Shown here: positions 1-7,254 of the stretch, one piece after another
How the letters are laid out: every line of letters starts with the position of its first letter
How positions within the stretch are numbered: the first letter of the stretch is position 1
Assembly (NCBI RefSeq): GCF_001424875.1
Contig: NZ_LMCT01000012.1
Location: 377,861-441,860, forward strand
Direction of reading: 5' to 3'
From: Kitasatospora sp. Root107
Lineage (GTDB): Bacteria; Actinomycetota; Actinomycetes; Streptomycetales; Streptomycetaceae
DNA: 64,000 bases
Notes under the pieces: model-generated
Database searches by the model: none
Told to the model about the DNA's origin: nothing
Seen by the model: the letters and a program-made list of their open reading frames with translations, nothing else
Made by a program: the position numbers and the translations under genes

Positions 1-96
1 GCGGCGGCTCGGGTACGGCGGAATCGACCGAGAGGCTGTCCGACGGCGGGGCGTCAGACGCTGTTCGGGTACAACTCAGGTGTTACGCGGCTGAAT

Positions 97-336
97 TCAG
101 CCGACGTTCGCGCAGGAGTTGCCGAACGCCGGGTTCAGCGCGCCGATCACGTTGACGCTGTTGCCGCAGAGGTTGACCGGAACGTGCACCGGAACCTGCA
201 CGGAGTTGCCGGAGATGACACCCGGGGAGCCAGCGGTGACGCCCTCGGCCCCGGCACTCGCCATCGCGGTGCCCGCACCGGCGGCAACGATGCCGACAAC
301 AGCGGCGCCGACAGCGGCGGCCTTCTTGACGCTCAT
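97..336 (-). CDS. Short chaplin 1
   Basis: Chaplins are secreted amyloid-forming surfactants that coat aerial hyphae and spores of streptomycetes. The 79-residue product has a lysine-led signal peptide (about residues 1-26, AMA before the likely cut) and one chaplin domain: SPGVISGNSVQVPVHVPVN followed by the two conserved cysteines in CGNSV and GNSCAN. There is no second domain or LPXTG sorting signal, so it is of the short class. ATG at 336 is chosen because GAGGAG lies six bases upstream. An open frame continues to 645 but lacks chaplin character there. It is transcribed away from the next chaplin, and a sigma-BldN-like promoter lies about 80-110 bases upstream. Confidence 0.93.
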   Translation of the reverse strand: MSVKKAAAVGAAVVGIVAAGAGTAMASAGAEGVTAGSPGVISGNSVQVPVHVPVNLCGNSVNVIGALNPAFGNSCANVG

Positions 337-417
337 TTGAGTCTCCTCGTAGATCAGTTCTTCCAGTTGCCGTACCAACAGCGGACGAGCAAGGAAGCGC
401 ACAGGCGTGCGTCGAGT

Positions 418-445
418 CCAACGAGGGCCGACCGGCGCGGTTGCG
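418..445 (-). promoter_or_regulatory. Sigma-BldN-like promoter of chaplin 1
   Basis: On the minus strand CGCAAC (445-440) is followed after 16 bases by CGTTGG (423-418). This resembles the CGTAAC-N16-CGTTGA type that I recall for sigma-BldN targets, and the same pairing recurs before the rodlins and rsbN in this window. Inferred from motif and position only. Confidence 0.5.
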
Positions 446-596
446 CCGGGACTTCGACTATCACCCGAATGCAGCAACCCGGGCATTTGGGTGATCGCGA
501 AGGCCGCCCGTTTCCCCGTGCGCACTGCGTCGTTCTTACTGGCGAAACCAGCTCCACCCAGTCCACTGATCCACACGCAAGAAATGGGTTCGCACC

Positions 597-866
597 ATGC
601 GCAAGCTCGCCTACGGCACCCTCGGTACCGCCGCCACCGCGGCACTGCTGCTGAGCGGCGCCGCTGCTGCCGCCGCTCACGGCCACGGCCACGGCCACCA
701 CAGCAGTGGCGCCTCCGCCGAGGCCGTCACGGCCGGCTCGCCCGGTGTGCTCTCCGGCAACTCCGTGCAGGTCCCGGTGCACGTGCCGATCAACCTCTGC
801 GGCAACACCGTCGACGTGATCGGTCTGCTGAACCCGGCGTTCGGCAACTCCTGCGTCAACGCCTGA
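597..866 (+). CDS. Short chaplin 2, histidine-rich N-terminus
   Basis: An 89-residue secreted protein with a signal peptide (about 1-27), then an unusual HGHGHGHH run (residues 28-35), then one chaplin domain with the family core (SPGVLSGNSVQVPVHVPIN) and two cysteines (CGNTV, GNSCVN). The ATG is preceded only by a weak purine stretch (AAGAAATGGG), so the start is less certain than in its neighbours, but the signal peptide begins cleanly here. The His run would lie just after signal cleavage, at the mature N-terminus. It is not part of the chaplin fold and could bind metal; that role is inference. Confidence 0.92.
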   Translation: MRKLAYGTLGTAATAALLLSGAAAAAAHGHGHGHHSSGASAEAVTAGSPGVLSGNSVQVPVHVPINLCGNTVDVIGLLNPAFGNSCVNA

Positions 867-1017
867 CTCTGACGGAACGTCAGACCAAAGACTTCCAGGT
901 GGAGTATTTCGACACCCGCCTGGGCGCGCCGCGATTGCGGACAGATCTCGACCGTGCGAGAACTGAACGACGGGGCGCGTGAACGAAGCGGCCGAGCGAG
1001 ACCGTCCAAGCCACGGG

Positions 1018-1046
1018 CGCAACAAGGCACTTGGGCCGCTCGATTG
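1018..1046 (+). promoter_or_regulatory. Possible sigma-BldN-like promoter of chaplin 3
   Basis: CGCAAC (1018-1023) is followed after 17 bases by CGATTG, about 70 bases before the chaplin start. The -35 half matches the other candidates; the -10 half is weaker. Confidence 0.3.
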
Positions 1047-1116
1047 AAACACCACACACGGTACCCCCAGAACTCGGGCGACATTTCGAGTCGCCCGCCC
1101 AAACGGAGGAATCCCC

Positions 1117-1359
1117 ATGCGCAACATGAAGAAGGCTGCTGTCCTCTCCCTCGCCGCCGCCGGCCTGCTGCTCGGCTCGGCCGGTGCCGCCACCGCCAGC
1201 TCCGAGGCCGAGGCCGTCGTGGCGGGCTCCCCGGGCGTGCTCTCGGGCAACAACGTCCAGGTGCCGATCCACATCCCGGTGAACGTCTGCGGCAACACCG
1301 TCAACGTCATCGCGCTGCTCAACCCGGCGTTCGGCAACTCCTGCGCCAACGTCGGCTGA
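1117..1359 (+). CDS. Short chaplin 3
   Basis: An 80-residue short chaplin: signal peptide MRNMKKAAVLSLAAAG to about residue 27 (ATA before the cut), then one chaplin domain (SPGVLSGNNVQVPIHIPVN) with the two conserved cysteines in CGNTV and GNSCAN. CGGAGGA lies seven bases before ATG 1117. It is followed by a strong hairpin (1389-1418) and a fourth chaplin in the same direction, so the two may share a transcript with partial termination between them. Expected role: secreted surface-active sheath subunit of aerial hyphae. Confidence 0.93.
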   Translation: MRNMKKAAVLSLAAAGLLLGSAGAATASSEAEAVVAGSPGVLSGNNVQVPIHIPVNVCGNTVNVIALLNPAFGNSCANVG

Positions 1360-1388
1360 CTCAGCCCCGGCTGAGCCACGCCTCACCC

Positions 1389-1418
1389 GGGTGGTGCCCT
1401 CGTACGGGGGCACCACCC
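1389..1418 (+). terminator. Hairpin between chaplins 3 and 4
   Basis: GGTGGTGCCC (1390-1399) pairs with GGGCACCACC (1408-1417) across a short loop, with no T-run. A smaller hairpin CTCAGCC-CC-GGCTGAG (1360-1375) directly follows the stop of chaplin 3. It could be a terminator or an mRNA 3-prime stabiliser. Confidence 0.55.
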
Positions 1419-1451
1419 ACCCTCCCTGTGTGATCTAGGAGATCAACCCCC

Positions 1452-1721
1452 ATGCAGAACGTGAAGAAGGCCGCCGCCGTCGGCGCCGCCGTTGTCGGCA
1501 TCGTCGCGGCCGGCGCGGGCACCGCACTGGCGAGCTCCTCCGCCGAGGGCGTCACCGCCGGTTCCCCCGGCGTCGGCTCCGGCAACTCGATCCAGGTGCC
1601 GGTGCACATCCCGGTCAACCTGTGCGGCAACAGCGCCAACCTGGTCGGCCTGCTGAACCCGGCGTTCGGCAACTCCTGCGCCAACGTCGAGGCGCCCCCG
1701 GTGGCCGAGGAGGACTGCTGA
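1452..1721 (+). CDS. Short chaplin 4 with acidic, cysteine-ended tail
   Basis: An 89-residue chaplin with signal peptide (about 1-26, ALA before the cut) and one chaplin domain (SPGVGSGNSIQVPVHIPVN; cysteines in CGNSA and GNSCAN). The usual ending ANVG is replaced by ANVEAPPVAEEDC, adding an acidic tail and a third, C-terminal cysteine. TAGGAGAT lies about eight bases before ATG 1452. N-terminal residues are nearly identical to chaplin 1 (KKAAAVGAAVVGIVAAGAGTA), so these two are recent paralogues or have exchanged sequence. Confidence 0.92.
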   Translation: MQNVKKAAAVGAAVVGIVAAGAGTALASSSAEGVTAGSPGVGSGNSIQVPVHIPVNLCGNSANLVGLLNPAFGNSCANVEAPPVAEEDC

Positions 1722-1749
1722 TCACCCGCTGATCGGTAGTACATCCGTA

Positions 1750-1783
1750 CGAAGCCCCTTGGTCCGCCGACCGAGGGGCTTCG
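1750..1783 (+). terminator. Terminator after chaplin 4
   Basis: CGAAGCCCCT (1750-1759) pairs with AGGGGCTTCG (1774-1783), and an inner stem GGTC/GACC closes the loop. No long T-run, as is common in high-GC actinobacteria. Confidence 0.75.
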
Positions 1784-1817
1784 GCGTCCGCCCAGGCACC
1801 ACCCAGGAGTTGCACCC

Positions 1818-2180
1818 ATGACGCTCAGGAAGAACCTGTCCCTCGGCCTGCTCACCGCCGCCGCCCTGCTCGGCGCCCCCACCGCCGCCCAGGCGGTCGA
1901 CCTGCCCGCTCCGGGCGGCACGTTGCAGCCGGTGGACGCGGGCGCGGGTCTCGGCGCGGTGACCGGCGCGCTCGGCCACGGCGTCAAGCCGGCCAAGACG
2001 CTCCGGCTCGACCCGTTCGCCCAGTCCTCGGCCGACGTGCTGAACAACGGCCTCGCGCTCGAACCCGACAACGGCCTCCAGCCGGTCTCCACCGCCCCGC
2101 TGACCGCCCCGTTGAGCGGTGGTGGCGGCCCGGAGGACCTGCTGCTGGTCGGCGAGGTCACCGACCTGCTGCCCGGCTGA
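1818..2180 (+). CDS. Small secreted protein of unknown function
   Basis: A 120-residue protein with a clear signal peptide (MTLRKNLSLGLLTAAALLGA to AQA at about residue 27). The mature part is about 93 residues, without cysteine and without transmembrane segments, and is rich in Gly, Leu and Pro. I recognise no domain. It starts 35 bases after the chaplin terminator, with AGGAG before the ATG, and is convergent with another secreted protein gene. Its place between chaplins and rodlins suggests a cell-surface or sheath role, but that is inference from neighbourhood only. Confidence 0.75.
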   Translation: MTLRKNLSLGLLTAAALLGAPTAAQAVDLPAPGGTLQPVDAGAGLGAVTGALGHGVKPAKTLRLDPFAQSSADVLNNGLALEPDNGLQPVSTAPLTAPLSGGGGPEDLLLVGEVTDLLPG

Positions 2181-2200
2181 ATCCACGCCCGCCCACAGCG

Positions 2201-2236
2201 GAGCCCGGCACCACCTGGACCACGGGTGCCGGGCTC
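2201..2236. terminator. Bidirectional terminator between convergent secreted-protein genes
   Basis: GAGCCCGGCACC (2201-2212) pairs perfectly with GGTGCCGGGCTC (2225-2236) around a 12-base loop, between the stops of two convergent genes. Confidence 0.8.
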
Positions 2237-2250
2237 TTCCGTACGGTGCG

Positions 2251-2925
2251 TCAGGCCTGGTCGAGCACCTCACGCATGGTGCCGGTGGTGGTCGAGGTGA
2301 GGTCGGTCAGCGAGTCGGTCACCGCGATCTTCTCGTCGCCCTTGCCCAGGCTCGCCTTGGCACCCGGAATCGCCTGCACCGGTGCGGTGATCAGCTGCGG
2401 GTCCAGCTCGCCGGCGGTCAGCACGTCGTCGGCGGCCGAGCCGCTGTTGCCCTCGACCCAGGAGAACGGCTGACCGAGGGTCAGACCCGGCCCCTGCGCG
2501 TTCAGCGGGGCGGCCGGGGCGTCCAGGGCCAGGTCGCCCAGCTCGGTGCTGTGGTCGGCCGTGGGCAGCGGCAGCGCGGCCTGCAGCCGGGGGCCGACCT
2601 TGCCGACCTCGACGCCGGGGACGACCCGGTCCGGGATCAGCTGCGCGCCCGGCTTGGAGTCCGGCACCGGCGGCATCAGCAGCGAGGTCGGCACCCCGCC
2701 CGACACCTGGCCGCCCTTCGGCAGCAGCGGCAGGTGCTCGCTGACGGTCTCCAGCGGGATGGTGAACGGGACCTCCTCGGTGCCCCACTCATCCTCGATC
2801 GACGCGACCTGACCGGCCGTCACCGGTGCACTGCCGGGTGCGGCCATCGCGGCCGACTGGCCCGCGAGTACGCCGGACCCGACCGCCAGCAGTAGTGCGC
2901 CGGTCGCCCGCTTGGAGAGCTTCAT
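2251..2925 (-). CDS. Secreted protein of unknown function
   Basis: A 224-residue product with a signal peptide (MKLSKRATGALLLAVGSGVL, cut after about AMA). The mature part is low in cysteine and rich in Pro, Leu and Asp, with segments such as LPLLPKGGQVSGG and DLALDAPAAPLN. No known domain is recognised. ATG at 2925 is preferred to the in-frame GTG at 2932-2934 because GGTGATC sits just upstream of the ATG. The gene is divergent from the rodlin pair, whose control region (2926-3214) it shares. A surface or sheath-associated role fits the neighbourhood but is not shown by the sequence. Confidence 0.75.
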   Translation of the reverse strand: MKLSKRATGALLLAVGSGVLAGQSAAMAAPGSAPVTAGQVASIEDEWGTEEVPFTIPLETVSEHLPLLPKGGQVSGGVPTSLLMPPVPDSKPGAQLIPDRVVPGVEVGKVGPRLQAALPLPTADHSTELGDLALDAPAAPLNAQGPGLTLGQPFSWVEGNSGSAADDVLTAGELDPQLITAPVQAIPGAKASLGKGDEKIAVTDSLTDLTSTTTGTMREVLDQA

Positions 2926-3097
2926 GCTGATCACCGTTCTGTCTGTGGAGCTTCGGTAGCAGCCGCTGCGCGGCCGAAAGCAATCTGCCTAAACGAGTAA
3001 GCGGGGCTCGGGATAGCACGAGTTAACCGGTACGGCCTAATAATCCGACTGCAGGGCCCGGACTTTGGCGATCCGTCACCGATTTTCCAAGATTCCG

Positions 3098-3125
3098 CGT
3101 AACCTTCGCGCCCGTCATTCTTTGA
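3098..3125 (+). promoter_or_regulatory. Sigma-BldN-like promoter of the rodlin pair
   Basis: CGTAAC (3098-3103), 16-base spacer, CTTTGA (3120-3125), about 90 bases before the first rodlin start. It is the closest match in the window to the remembered sigma-BldN -35 sequence. Rodlin genes are known BldN targets in Streptomyces. Confidence 0.55.
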
Positions 3126-3214
3126 TCTAAATGTCGCAGCCAGGACGGTGTCGGAGGTAATCCCCCCGGACAGGCCGGCAACCGATGTGATTCATCCAGA
3201 GAGGTATCTCCACC

Positions 3215-3559
3215 ATGCTCCAGAAGACTTTCGCGGCTGTCGGACTGGCCGCGGCCGCCCTGGCCGCCACCGCCGCTCCGGCCTCCGCGATCGGCAACGC
3301 GGACGGCGCGGCAGGCTCCATCCAGGGCAACGGCGGGACCAATGCCACGGGTACCTGGGGCAACCACAGCCCGAACTACCACGTGCTCGACAACCCCAAC
3401 ATCTGCCTGCCCGAGGTGCACAACATCGGCGTCGGCGTTCTCGGTGTCGCGGTGCCGGTCGAGGTCGCGGCGCTGAGCAACCAGCCCAAGCAGACCTGTG
3501 TGGTCGGCGAGGGCACGCTCGGCAGCGGTGACGGCGGCGTCTCCCACCTGGTCGGCTGA
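3215..3559 (+). CDS. Rodlin-family protein 1
   Basis: Rodlins are secreted proteins that organise chaplin fibrils into the paired-rodlet layer of aerial hyphae and spores. The 114-residue product has a signal peptide (MLQKTFAAVGLAAAALAATA to ASA, about 24 residues). The mature part starts AIGNADG and contains the GNGG block, a CLPEVHNIGVGVLGVAVPV core, a second cysteine (QTCVV) and a C-terminal GDGGVSHLVG. This order (AIG.., GNG, CLP.., hydrophobic VPV, Q-C, GD..SHL) is that of rodlins, though shorter at the C-terminus than the S. coelicolor proteins as I remember them. GAGAGG lies before ATG 3215. Confidence 0.78.
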   Translation: MLQKTFAAVGLAAAALAATAAPASAIGNADGAAGSIQGNGGTNATGTWGNHSPNYHVLDNPNICLPEVHNIGVGVLGVAVPVEVAALSNQPKQTCVVGEGTLGSGDGGVSHLVG

Positions 3560-3640
3560 CCTCTCGCCGGCTTGGCCCGCAAGGGCCGACTGATCCACCC
3601 TGCTCCATCTCTCCCATCAGATCCGAAAAGGAACAGAACA

Positions 3641-3985
3641 ATGATCAAGAAGGCTCTCGCCGCCGTGGGCGTTGCCACCGCTGGTCTGGCCATGACCGCC
3701 GCTCCCGCCATGGCGATCGGTGACTCCGACGGTGCTGCCACCTCCATCTCGGGCAACGGCGGCACCAACGCCACCGGCACCCACGGTGACCACAGCAACA
3801 ACTTCCACACCCTGGACAACCCGAACGTGTGCCTGCCCGAGGTGCACAACATCGCGGTCGCCGTCATCGGTGTCGCGGTGCCGATCGAGGCGGACGTTCT
3901 CAACAACGAGCCGAAGCAGATCTGCAACGTCGGCCAGAACACCCTGGGCAGCGGCGACGGTGGCGTCTCCCACCTGATCGGCTGA
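3641..3985 (+). CDS. Rodlin-family protein 2
   Basis: Same length (114 residues) and plan as its upstream paralogue: signal peptide MIKKALAAVGVATAGLAMTA to AMA, mature AIGDSDG, GNGG block, CLPEVHNIAVAVIGVAVPI core, second cysteine in QICNV, ending GDGGVSHLIG. ATG 3641 is chosen over the longer frame (3572) because AAAAGGA precedes it and the signal peptide begins there. It lies 81 bases after rodlin 1 with no clear promoter of its own, so the two are probably co-transcribed. The strong terminator downstream ends the unit. Confidence 0.78.
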   Translation: MIKKALAAVGVATAGLAMTAAPAMAIGDSDGAATSISGNGGTNATGTHGDHSNNFHTLDNPNVCLPEVHNIAVAVIGVAVPIEADVLNNEPKQICNVGQNTLGSGDGGVSHLIG

Positions 3986-4002
3986 TCCAGCTCGTACACC
4001 GG

Positions 4003-4044
4003 CCGCCGGGCCCGAGGGGGAGCAACTCCCCTCGGGCCCGGCGG
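4003..4044 (+). terminator. Strong terminator after the rodlin pair
   Basis: A perfect 17-bp stem (4003-4019 with 4028-4044; arms begin CCGCCGGGCCCGAGGGG) around an 8-base loop, followed by TTTTCT. The T-run makes it the most canonical Rho-independent terminator in this part of the window. Confidence 0.9.
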
Positions 4045-4113
4045 TTTTCTGCTGCTTTCGGGTGGCCTGTCGATCATGCGGCGCGTGCTGCGCGGCGGGC
4101 GGCCCGATCTGTG

Positions 4114-4139
4114 GTCACTTGTAGTCACACTGCTGTCAC
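4114..4139 (+). promoter_or_regulatory. Three GTCAC direct repeats upstream of a secreted-protein gene
   Basis: GTCAC occurs at 4114, 4124 and 4135, with spacers of five and six bases, ending 18 bases before the start codon at 4158. Tandem GTNAC-type half sites at this spacing resemble sites of response regulators such as MtrA; this assignment is speculative. Confidence 0.35.
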
Positions 4140-4157
4140 GCAGAGAGGAACCATCTG

Positions 4158-4415
4158 ATGAAGAGCATCCTGGGCAAGGCCGCGATCACCGCGGTTGCCA
4201 CCCTGGCCCTGGCCGGCGTCTCGGCCCCCGCCTACGCCCACGTCAGCGCGGGCGGTGGCGCCCAGTTCGCCGCCACCGCCGACGAGCCCTTCCTGGCCAG
4301 CGAGGCCTGGGGTCACGCCGAGACCAGCCACATCAAGGCCGGCTTCCACGAGTGGTTCGTGGCGGGCGACGACTGGGCGGCCGGCGGCGTCGGCGGCGGC
4401 GCCACGATCGACTGA
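4158..4415 (+). CDS. Small secreted Gly/Ala-rich protein of unknown function
   Basis: An 85-residue protein with a signal peptide (MKSILGKAAITAVATLALAG to AYA, residue 27), leaving a mature chain of about 58 residues. It has no cysteine, several histidines and tryptophans (EAWGHAETSHIK, FHEWF, DDWAAGG) and a GGVGGGATID ending. It is neither chaplin- nor rodlin-like. GAGAGGAA lies before ATG 4158, and three GTCAC repeats precede it. It sits between the rodlin terminator and a terminator shared with hemB, so it is its own transcription unit. A developmental surface protein is a reasonable guess only. Confidence 0.75.
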   Translation: MKSILGKAAITAVATLALAGVSAPAYAHVSAGGGAQFAATADEPFLASEAWGHAETSHIKAGFHEWFVAGDDWAAGGVGGGATID

Positions 4416-4426
4416 CGTCCGGTCAG

Positions 4427-4468
4427 CAGGAAGGGGTGTGGGGAACTTGGTCCCCACACCCCTTCCTG
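4427..4468. terminator. Bidirectional terminator between a secreted-protein gene and hemB
   Basis: An 18-bp stem (4427-4444 with 4451-4468; arm begins CAGGAAGGGGTGTGGGGA) around a 6-base loop, between convergent stops. It is flanked by direct copies of CTGACGTCCGSTCAGC. Confidence 0.85.
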
Positions 4469-4476
4469 ACGTCCGC

Positions 4477-5457
4477 TCAGCGCAGCAGCAGAGCCGCCTC
4501 GGTCGCCCAGTAGGTGAGGATCTGCTCGGCGCCGGCCCGGCGGATCGAGGTGAGCGTCTCCAGGATCAGCCGCTCCCGGTCCACCCAGCCGTTCGCGGCG
4601 GCGGCCTCGATCATCGAGTACTCGCCCGACACCTGGTAGGCCGCCACCGGCACCGGGGAGGCGTCGGCGATCTGCCGCAGCACGTCCAGGTAGGCCATGG
4701 CCGGCTTGACCATCACCAGGTCGGCGCCCTCGGCGACGTCCTGCGCCAGCTCGCGCAGCGACTCGCGGGCGTTCGCCGGGTCCTGCTGATAGGTCTTCCG
4801 GTCGCCCTTGAGCGAGGAGCCGACGGCCTCCCGGAACGGGCCGTAGAAGGCGGAGGCGTACTTGGCGGTGTAGGCCAGGATGCCGGTGTCCTGGTACCCG
4901 GCCTCGTCCAGCGCCCGCCGGACCACCCCGACCTGACCGTCCATCATCCCGGACGGGCCGACCAGGTGGACCCCGGCCGCGGCCTGCACCAGGGCCATCT
5001 CCTTGTACCGCTCCAGGGTGGCGTCGTTGTCCACGCTGCCGTCCTCGGCCAGCACACCGCAGTGCCCGTGGTCGGTGTACTCGTCCAGACACAGGTCGGA
5101 CATCACCACCAGCTGGTCACCGACCTCGGAGACCACGTCCCGGATCGCCTGCTGCAGGATCCCGTCCGGGTTGGTGCCCTCGCTGCCGATCGCGTCCTGC
5201 ACCTCGGGGACCCCGAACAGCATGATCCCGCCCAGCCCCGCCTCGGCCGCCTCCACGGCAGCCCGGCGCAGGGTGTCCCTGGTGTGCTGGACCACCCCCG
5301 GCATGGACCCGATCGGACGCGGCTCGGTGATCCCCTCCCGCACGAACGCGGGCAGGATCAGCTCGGCCGGATGCAACCTGGTCTCGGCGACCAGCCGCCG
5401 CATCGCCGGGGTGGAGCGCAGCCGACGCGGACGAACGTACGGGAACTCAGCGGACAC
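4477..5457 (-). CDS. hemB: Delta-aminolevulinic acid dehydratase (porphobilinogen synthase)
   Basis: Condenses two 5-aminolevulinate molecules to porphobilinogen, the second committed step of the C5 heme pathway, in the cytosol. The 326 residues match the family length. Visible motifs are [15 protein letters not shown] (metal and active-site loop), [17 protein letters not shown] with the first catalytic lysine, and [13 protein letters not shown] with the Schiff-base lysine. It lies downstream of the other heme genes on the same strand but is separated from them by a palindromic repeat (5480-5603), so it may be expressed partly independently. ATG 5457 is the natural start, with AGGAGAG upstream. 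Confidence 0.97.
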   Translation of the reverse strand: MSAEFPYVRPRRLRSTPAMRRLVAETRLHPAELILPAFVREGITEPRPIGSMPGVVQHTRDTLRRAAVEAAEAGLGGIMLFGVPEVQDAIGSEGTNPDGILQQAIRDVVSEVGDQLVVMSDLCLDEYTDHGHCGVLAEDGSVDNDATLERYKEMALVQAAAGVHLVGPSGMMDGQVGVVRRALDEAGYQDTGILAYTAKYASAFYGPFREAVGSSLKGDRKTYQQDPANARESLRELAQDVAEGADLVMVKPAMAYLDVLRQIADASPVPVAAYQVSGEYSMIEAAAANGWVDRERLILETLTSIRRAGAEQILTYWATEAALLLR

Positions 5458-5479
5458 GAGCTTCTCTCTCCTCTGGGAA

Positions 5480-5603
5480 CCACCAGGGGCTCGGGGAACT
5501 GCGACGCCGACCTCTGCAAAGGTGATCCGTGCACAGGTGGTCAGGCACTTTCGTACGTGACCCCGGCGCCAGATCTCGTCGCCGTTCCCCGAGCCCCTGG
5601 TGG
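5480..5603. repeat. Palindromic dispersed repeat, copy A (124 bp)
   Basis: Perfect 20-bp terminal inverted repeats, CCACCAGGGGCTCGGGGAAC (5480-5499) and its complement (5584-5603), enclose a conserved core (CTGCGACGCCGACCTC, GGTGGTCAGGCACTTTCG, GGCGCCAGATCTC). The same unit recurs at 54186-54343 and 62595-62711, with a shortened form at 48375-48460. No coding capacity. It lies between two co-directional heme genes. Confidence 0.9.
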
Positions 5604-5616
5604 CTGAACTTGTGCG

Positions 5617-7254
5617 TCAGCGGGCCTTCCGGCGGGAGCCGGGACGGCGCTCGCTGGGGCGGTAGACCGGCTCGCCGGCTGCGGTGGCGGTGTCCCGGCG
5701 GCCCGCGCCGAAGTCGGCCAGGGCCTGGGCCAGTGCGGCGGCCGACGGGGCCGGGGCCATCACGTCCACCCGCAGGCCGTGCTCCTCCGCGGTCTTCGCG
5801 GTGGCCGGGCCGATGCAGGCGATGATCGTGACGTTGTGCGGCTTGCCCGCGATGCCGACCAGGTTGCGGACGGTCGAGGAGGAGGTGAAGAGCACCGCGT
5901 CGAAGCCGCCACCCTTGATCGCCTCCCGGGTCTCGGCCGGCGGCGGCGAGGCGCGTACGGTCCGATAGGCCGTCACGTCGTCCACCTCCCAGCCGAGTTC
6001 GACCAGACCGGCCACCAGGGTCTCGGTGGCGATGTCGGCGCGCGGCAGCAGCACCCGGTCGATCGGGTCGAAGACCGGGTCGTACGGCGGCCAGTCCTCC
6101 AGCAGACCGGCGGCGGACTGCTCACCGCTGGGCACCAGATCCGGCTTCACGCCGAAGTCGACCAGCGCCTGGGCCGTCGTCTCGCCGACCGCCGCGACCT
6201 TGATCCCGGCGAACGCCCGGGCGTCCAGGCCGTACTCCTCGAACTTCTCCCGGACCGCGCGGACCGCGTTCACCGAGGTGAAGGCGATCCACTCGTAACG
6301 GCCCGTCACCAGGCCCTTGATCGCCCGCTCCATCTGCTGCGGGGTGCGCGGCGGCTCGACCGCGATGGTCGGCACCTCCTGCGGCACCGCGCCGTACGAG
6401 CGCAGCTGGTCGGAGAGGCCGTGCGCCTGCTCCTTGGTCCGCGGGACGAGGACGTTCCAGCCGAACAGCGGCTTGGTCTCGAACCACGAGTGCGAGGAGC
6501 GGTGGGCGACCTGCTCGCCCACCACGGCTATCACCGAGGTGGCCGGGTCGACCGGTGCCGAGACCGGCGAGGGCAGCACCCTGGCCGCCTTCAGGTCGGC
6601 GGCGATGGTGGTCAGGGTGGCGGTGAAGGTGCGCTGCCGGGTGGTGGTGCCGGACAGCGTGGCCGACAGCGGCGACTCCGGCTTGCGGCCGTTGGCCACC
6701 AGCGCGGCGGCGGTGGCGGGCAGCTGGCCCAGCGTGGTGCGGACCACCAGGGTGGTCTCCGGTGCGCCGAGGTCGATCGTCTGACCGGCCAGCAGACCGG
6801 CACCGTCCACGAACCGGACGTCCGCCCCGCGGCTGCCGCGCAGCGGCACCCCGGCGTAGGCCGGCACGCCGACCGACTGGGCGACCCCGGGGATCACCTC
6901 GAACGGGATCGCGGCCTGGGCGCAGCCGAGCATCTCCTCGGCGGCGCAGCCGTCCAGGCCCGGGTCGCCGTCCACGGTGCGGACCACGTGCTTGCCGGTC
7001 CTGACGGCCTCGGCGACCACGGCTGCCACGTCCGGGCAGTCCTCGCCGACGGTGCTGTGCACCACGACCCGCTCCGGGCAGTGGGTGCGCACGGCGGCTG
7101 CGGTGAGCGGGTCGGCGATCAGCACGTCGGCGGAGGCCAGCACGTCCACCGCCCGCAGGGTGAGCAGGCCCGGGTCACCGGGGCCCGCACCCAGGAAGGT
7201 GCAGCGGCCGGCCTGGACGGCCGGGGTGTGCGCGAGGTTGGCGGCGGCGCTCAT
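5617..7254 (-). CDS. hemD: Fused uroporphyrinogen-III methyltransferase / uroporphyrinogen-III synthase
   Basis: A 545-residue two-domain protein. Residues about 15-255 form a CobA-type SAM methyltransferase domain (TFLGAGPGDPGLLTLRAVD, then EVIPGVAQSVGVPAYAGVPL). Residues about 270-535 form the HemD domain that closes hydroxymethylbilane to uroporphyrinogen III (GWNVLVPRTKEQ, FTSVNAVRAVREKFEEYG, VLLPRADIATETL, FTSSSTVRNLV, CIGPATAKTAEEHGL). This fusion is usual in actinobacteria and sits at the heme/siroheme branch. ATG 7254 overlaps the hemC stop as ATGA, so translation is coupled. The open frame runs further upstream but only antisense or overlapping hemC. Confidence 0.94.
   Translation of the reverse strand: MSAAANLAHTPAVQAGRCTFLGAGPGDPGLLTLRAVDVLASADVLIADPLTAAAVRTHCPERVVVHSTVGEDCPDVAAVVAEAVRTGKHVVRTVDGDPGLDGCAAEEMLGCAQAAIPFEVIPGVAQSVGVPAYAGVPLRGSRGADVRFVDGAGLLAGQTIDLGAPETTLVVRTTLGQLPATAAALVANGRKPESPLSATLSGTTTRQRTFTATLTTIAADLKAARVLPSPVSAPVDPATSVIAVVGEQVAHRSSHSWFETKPLFGWNVLVPRTKEQAHGLSDQLRSYGAVPQEVPTIAVEPPRTPQQMERAIKGLVTGRYEWIAFTSVNAVRAVREKFEEYGLDARAFAGIKVAAVGETTAQALVDFGVKPDLVPSGEQSAAGLLEDWPPYDPVFDPIDRVLLPRADIATETLVAGLVELGWEVDDVTAYRTVRASPPPAETREAIKGGGFDAVLFTSSSTVRNLVGIAGKPHNVTIIACIGPATAKTAEEHGLRVDVMAPAPSAAALAQALADFGAGRRDTATAAGEPVYRPSERRPGSRRKAR

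Noticed and set aside
5480..5603. Riboswitch (such as cobalamin) controlling hemB
   Set aside because: The same sequence occurs beside unrelated genes at 48.4, 54.2 and 62.6 kb and is symmetric with perfect inverted ends, so it is a repeat.
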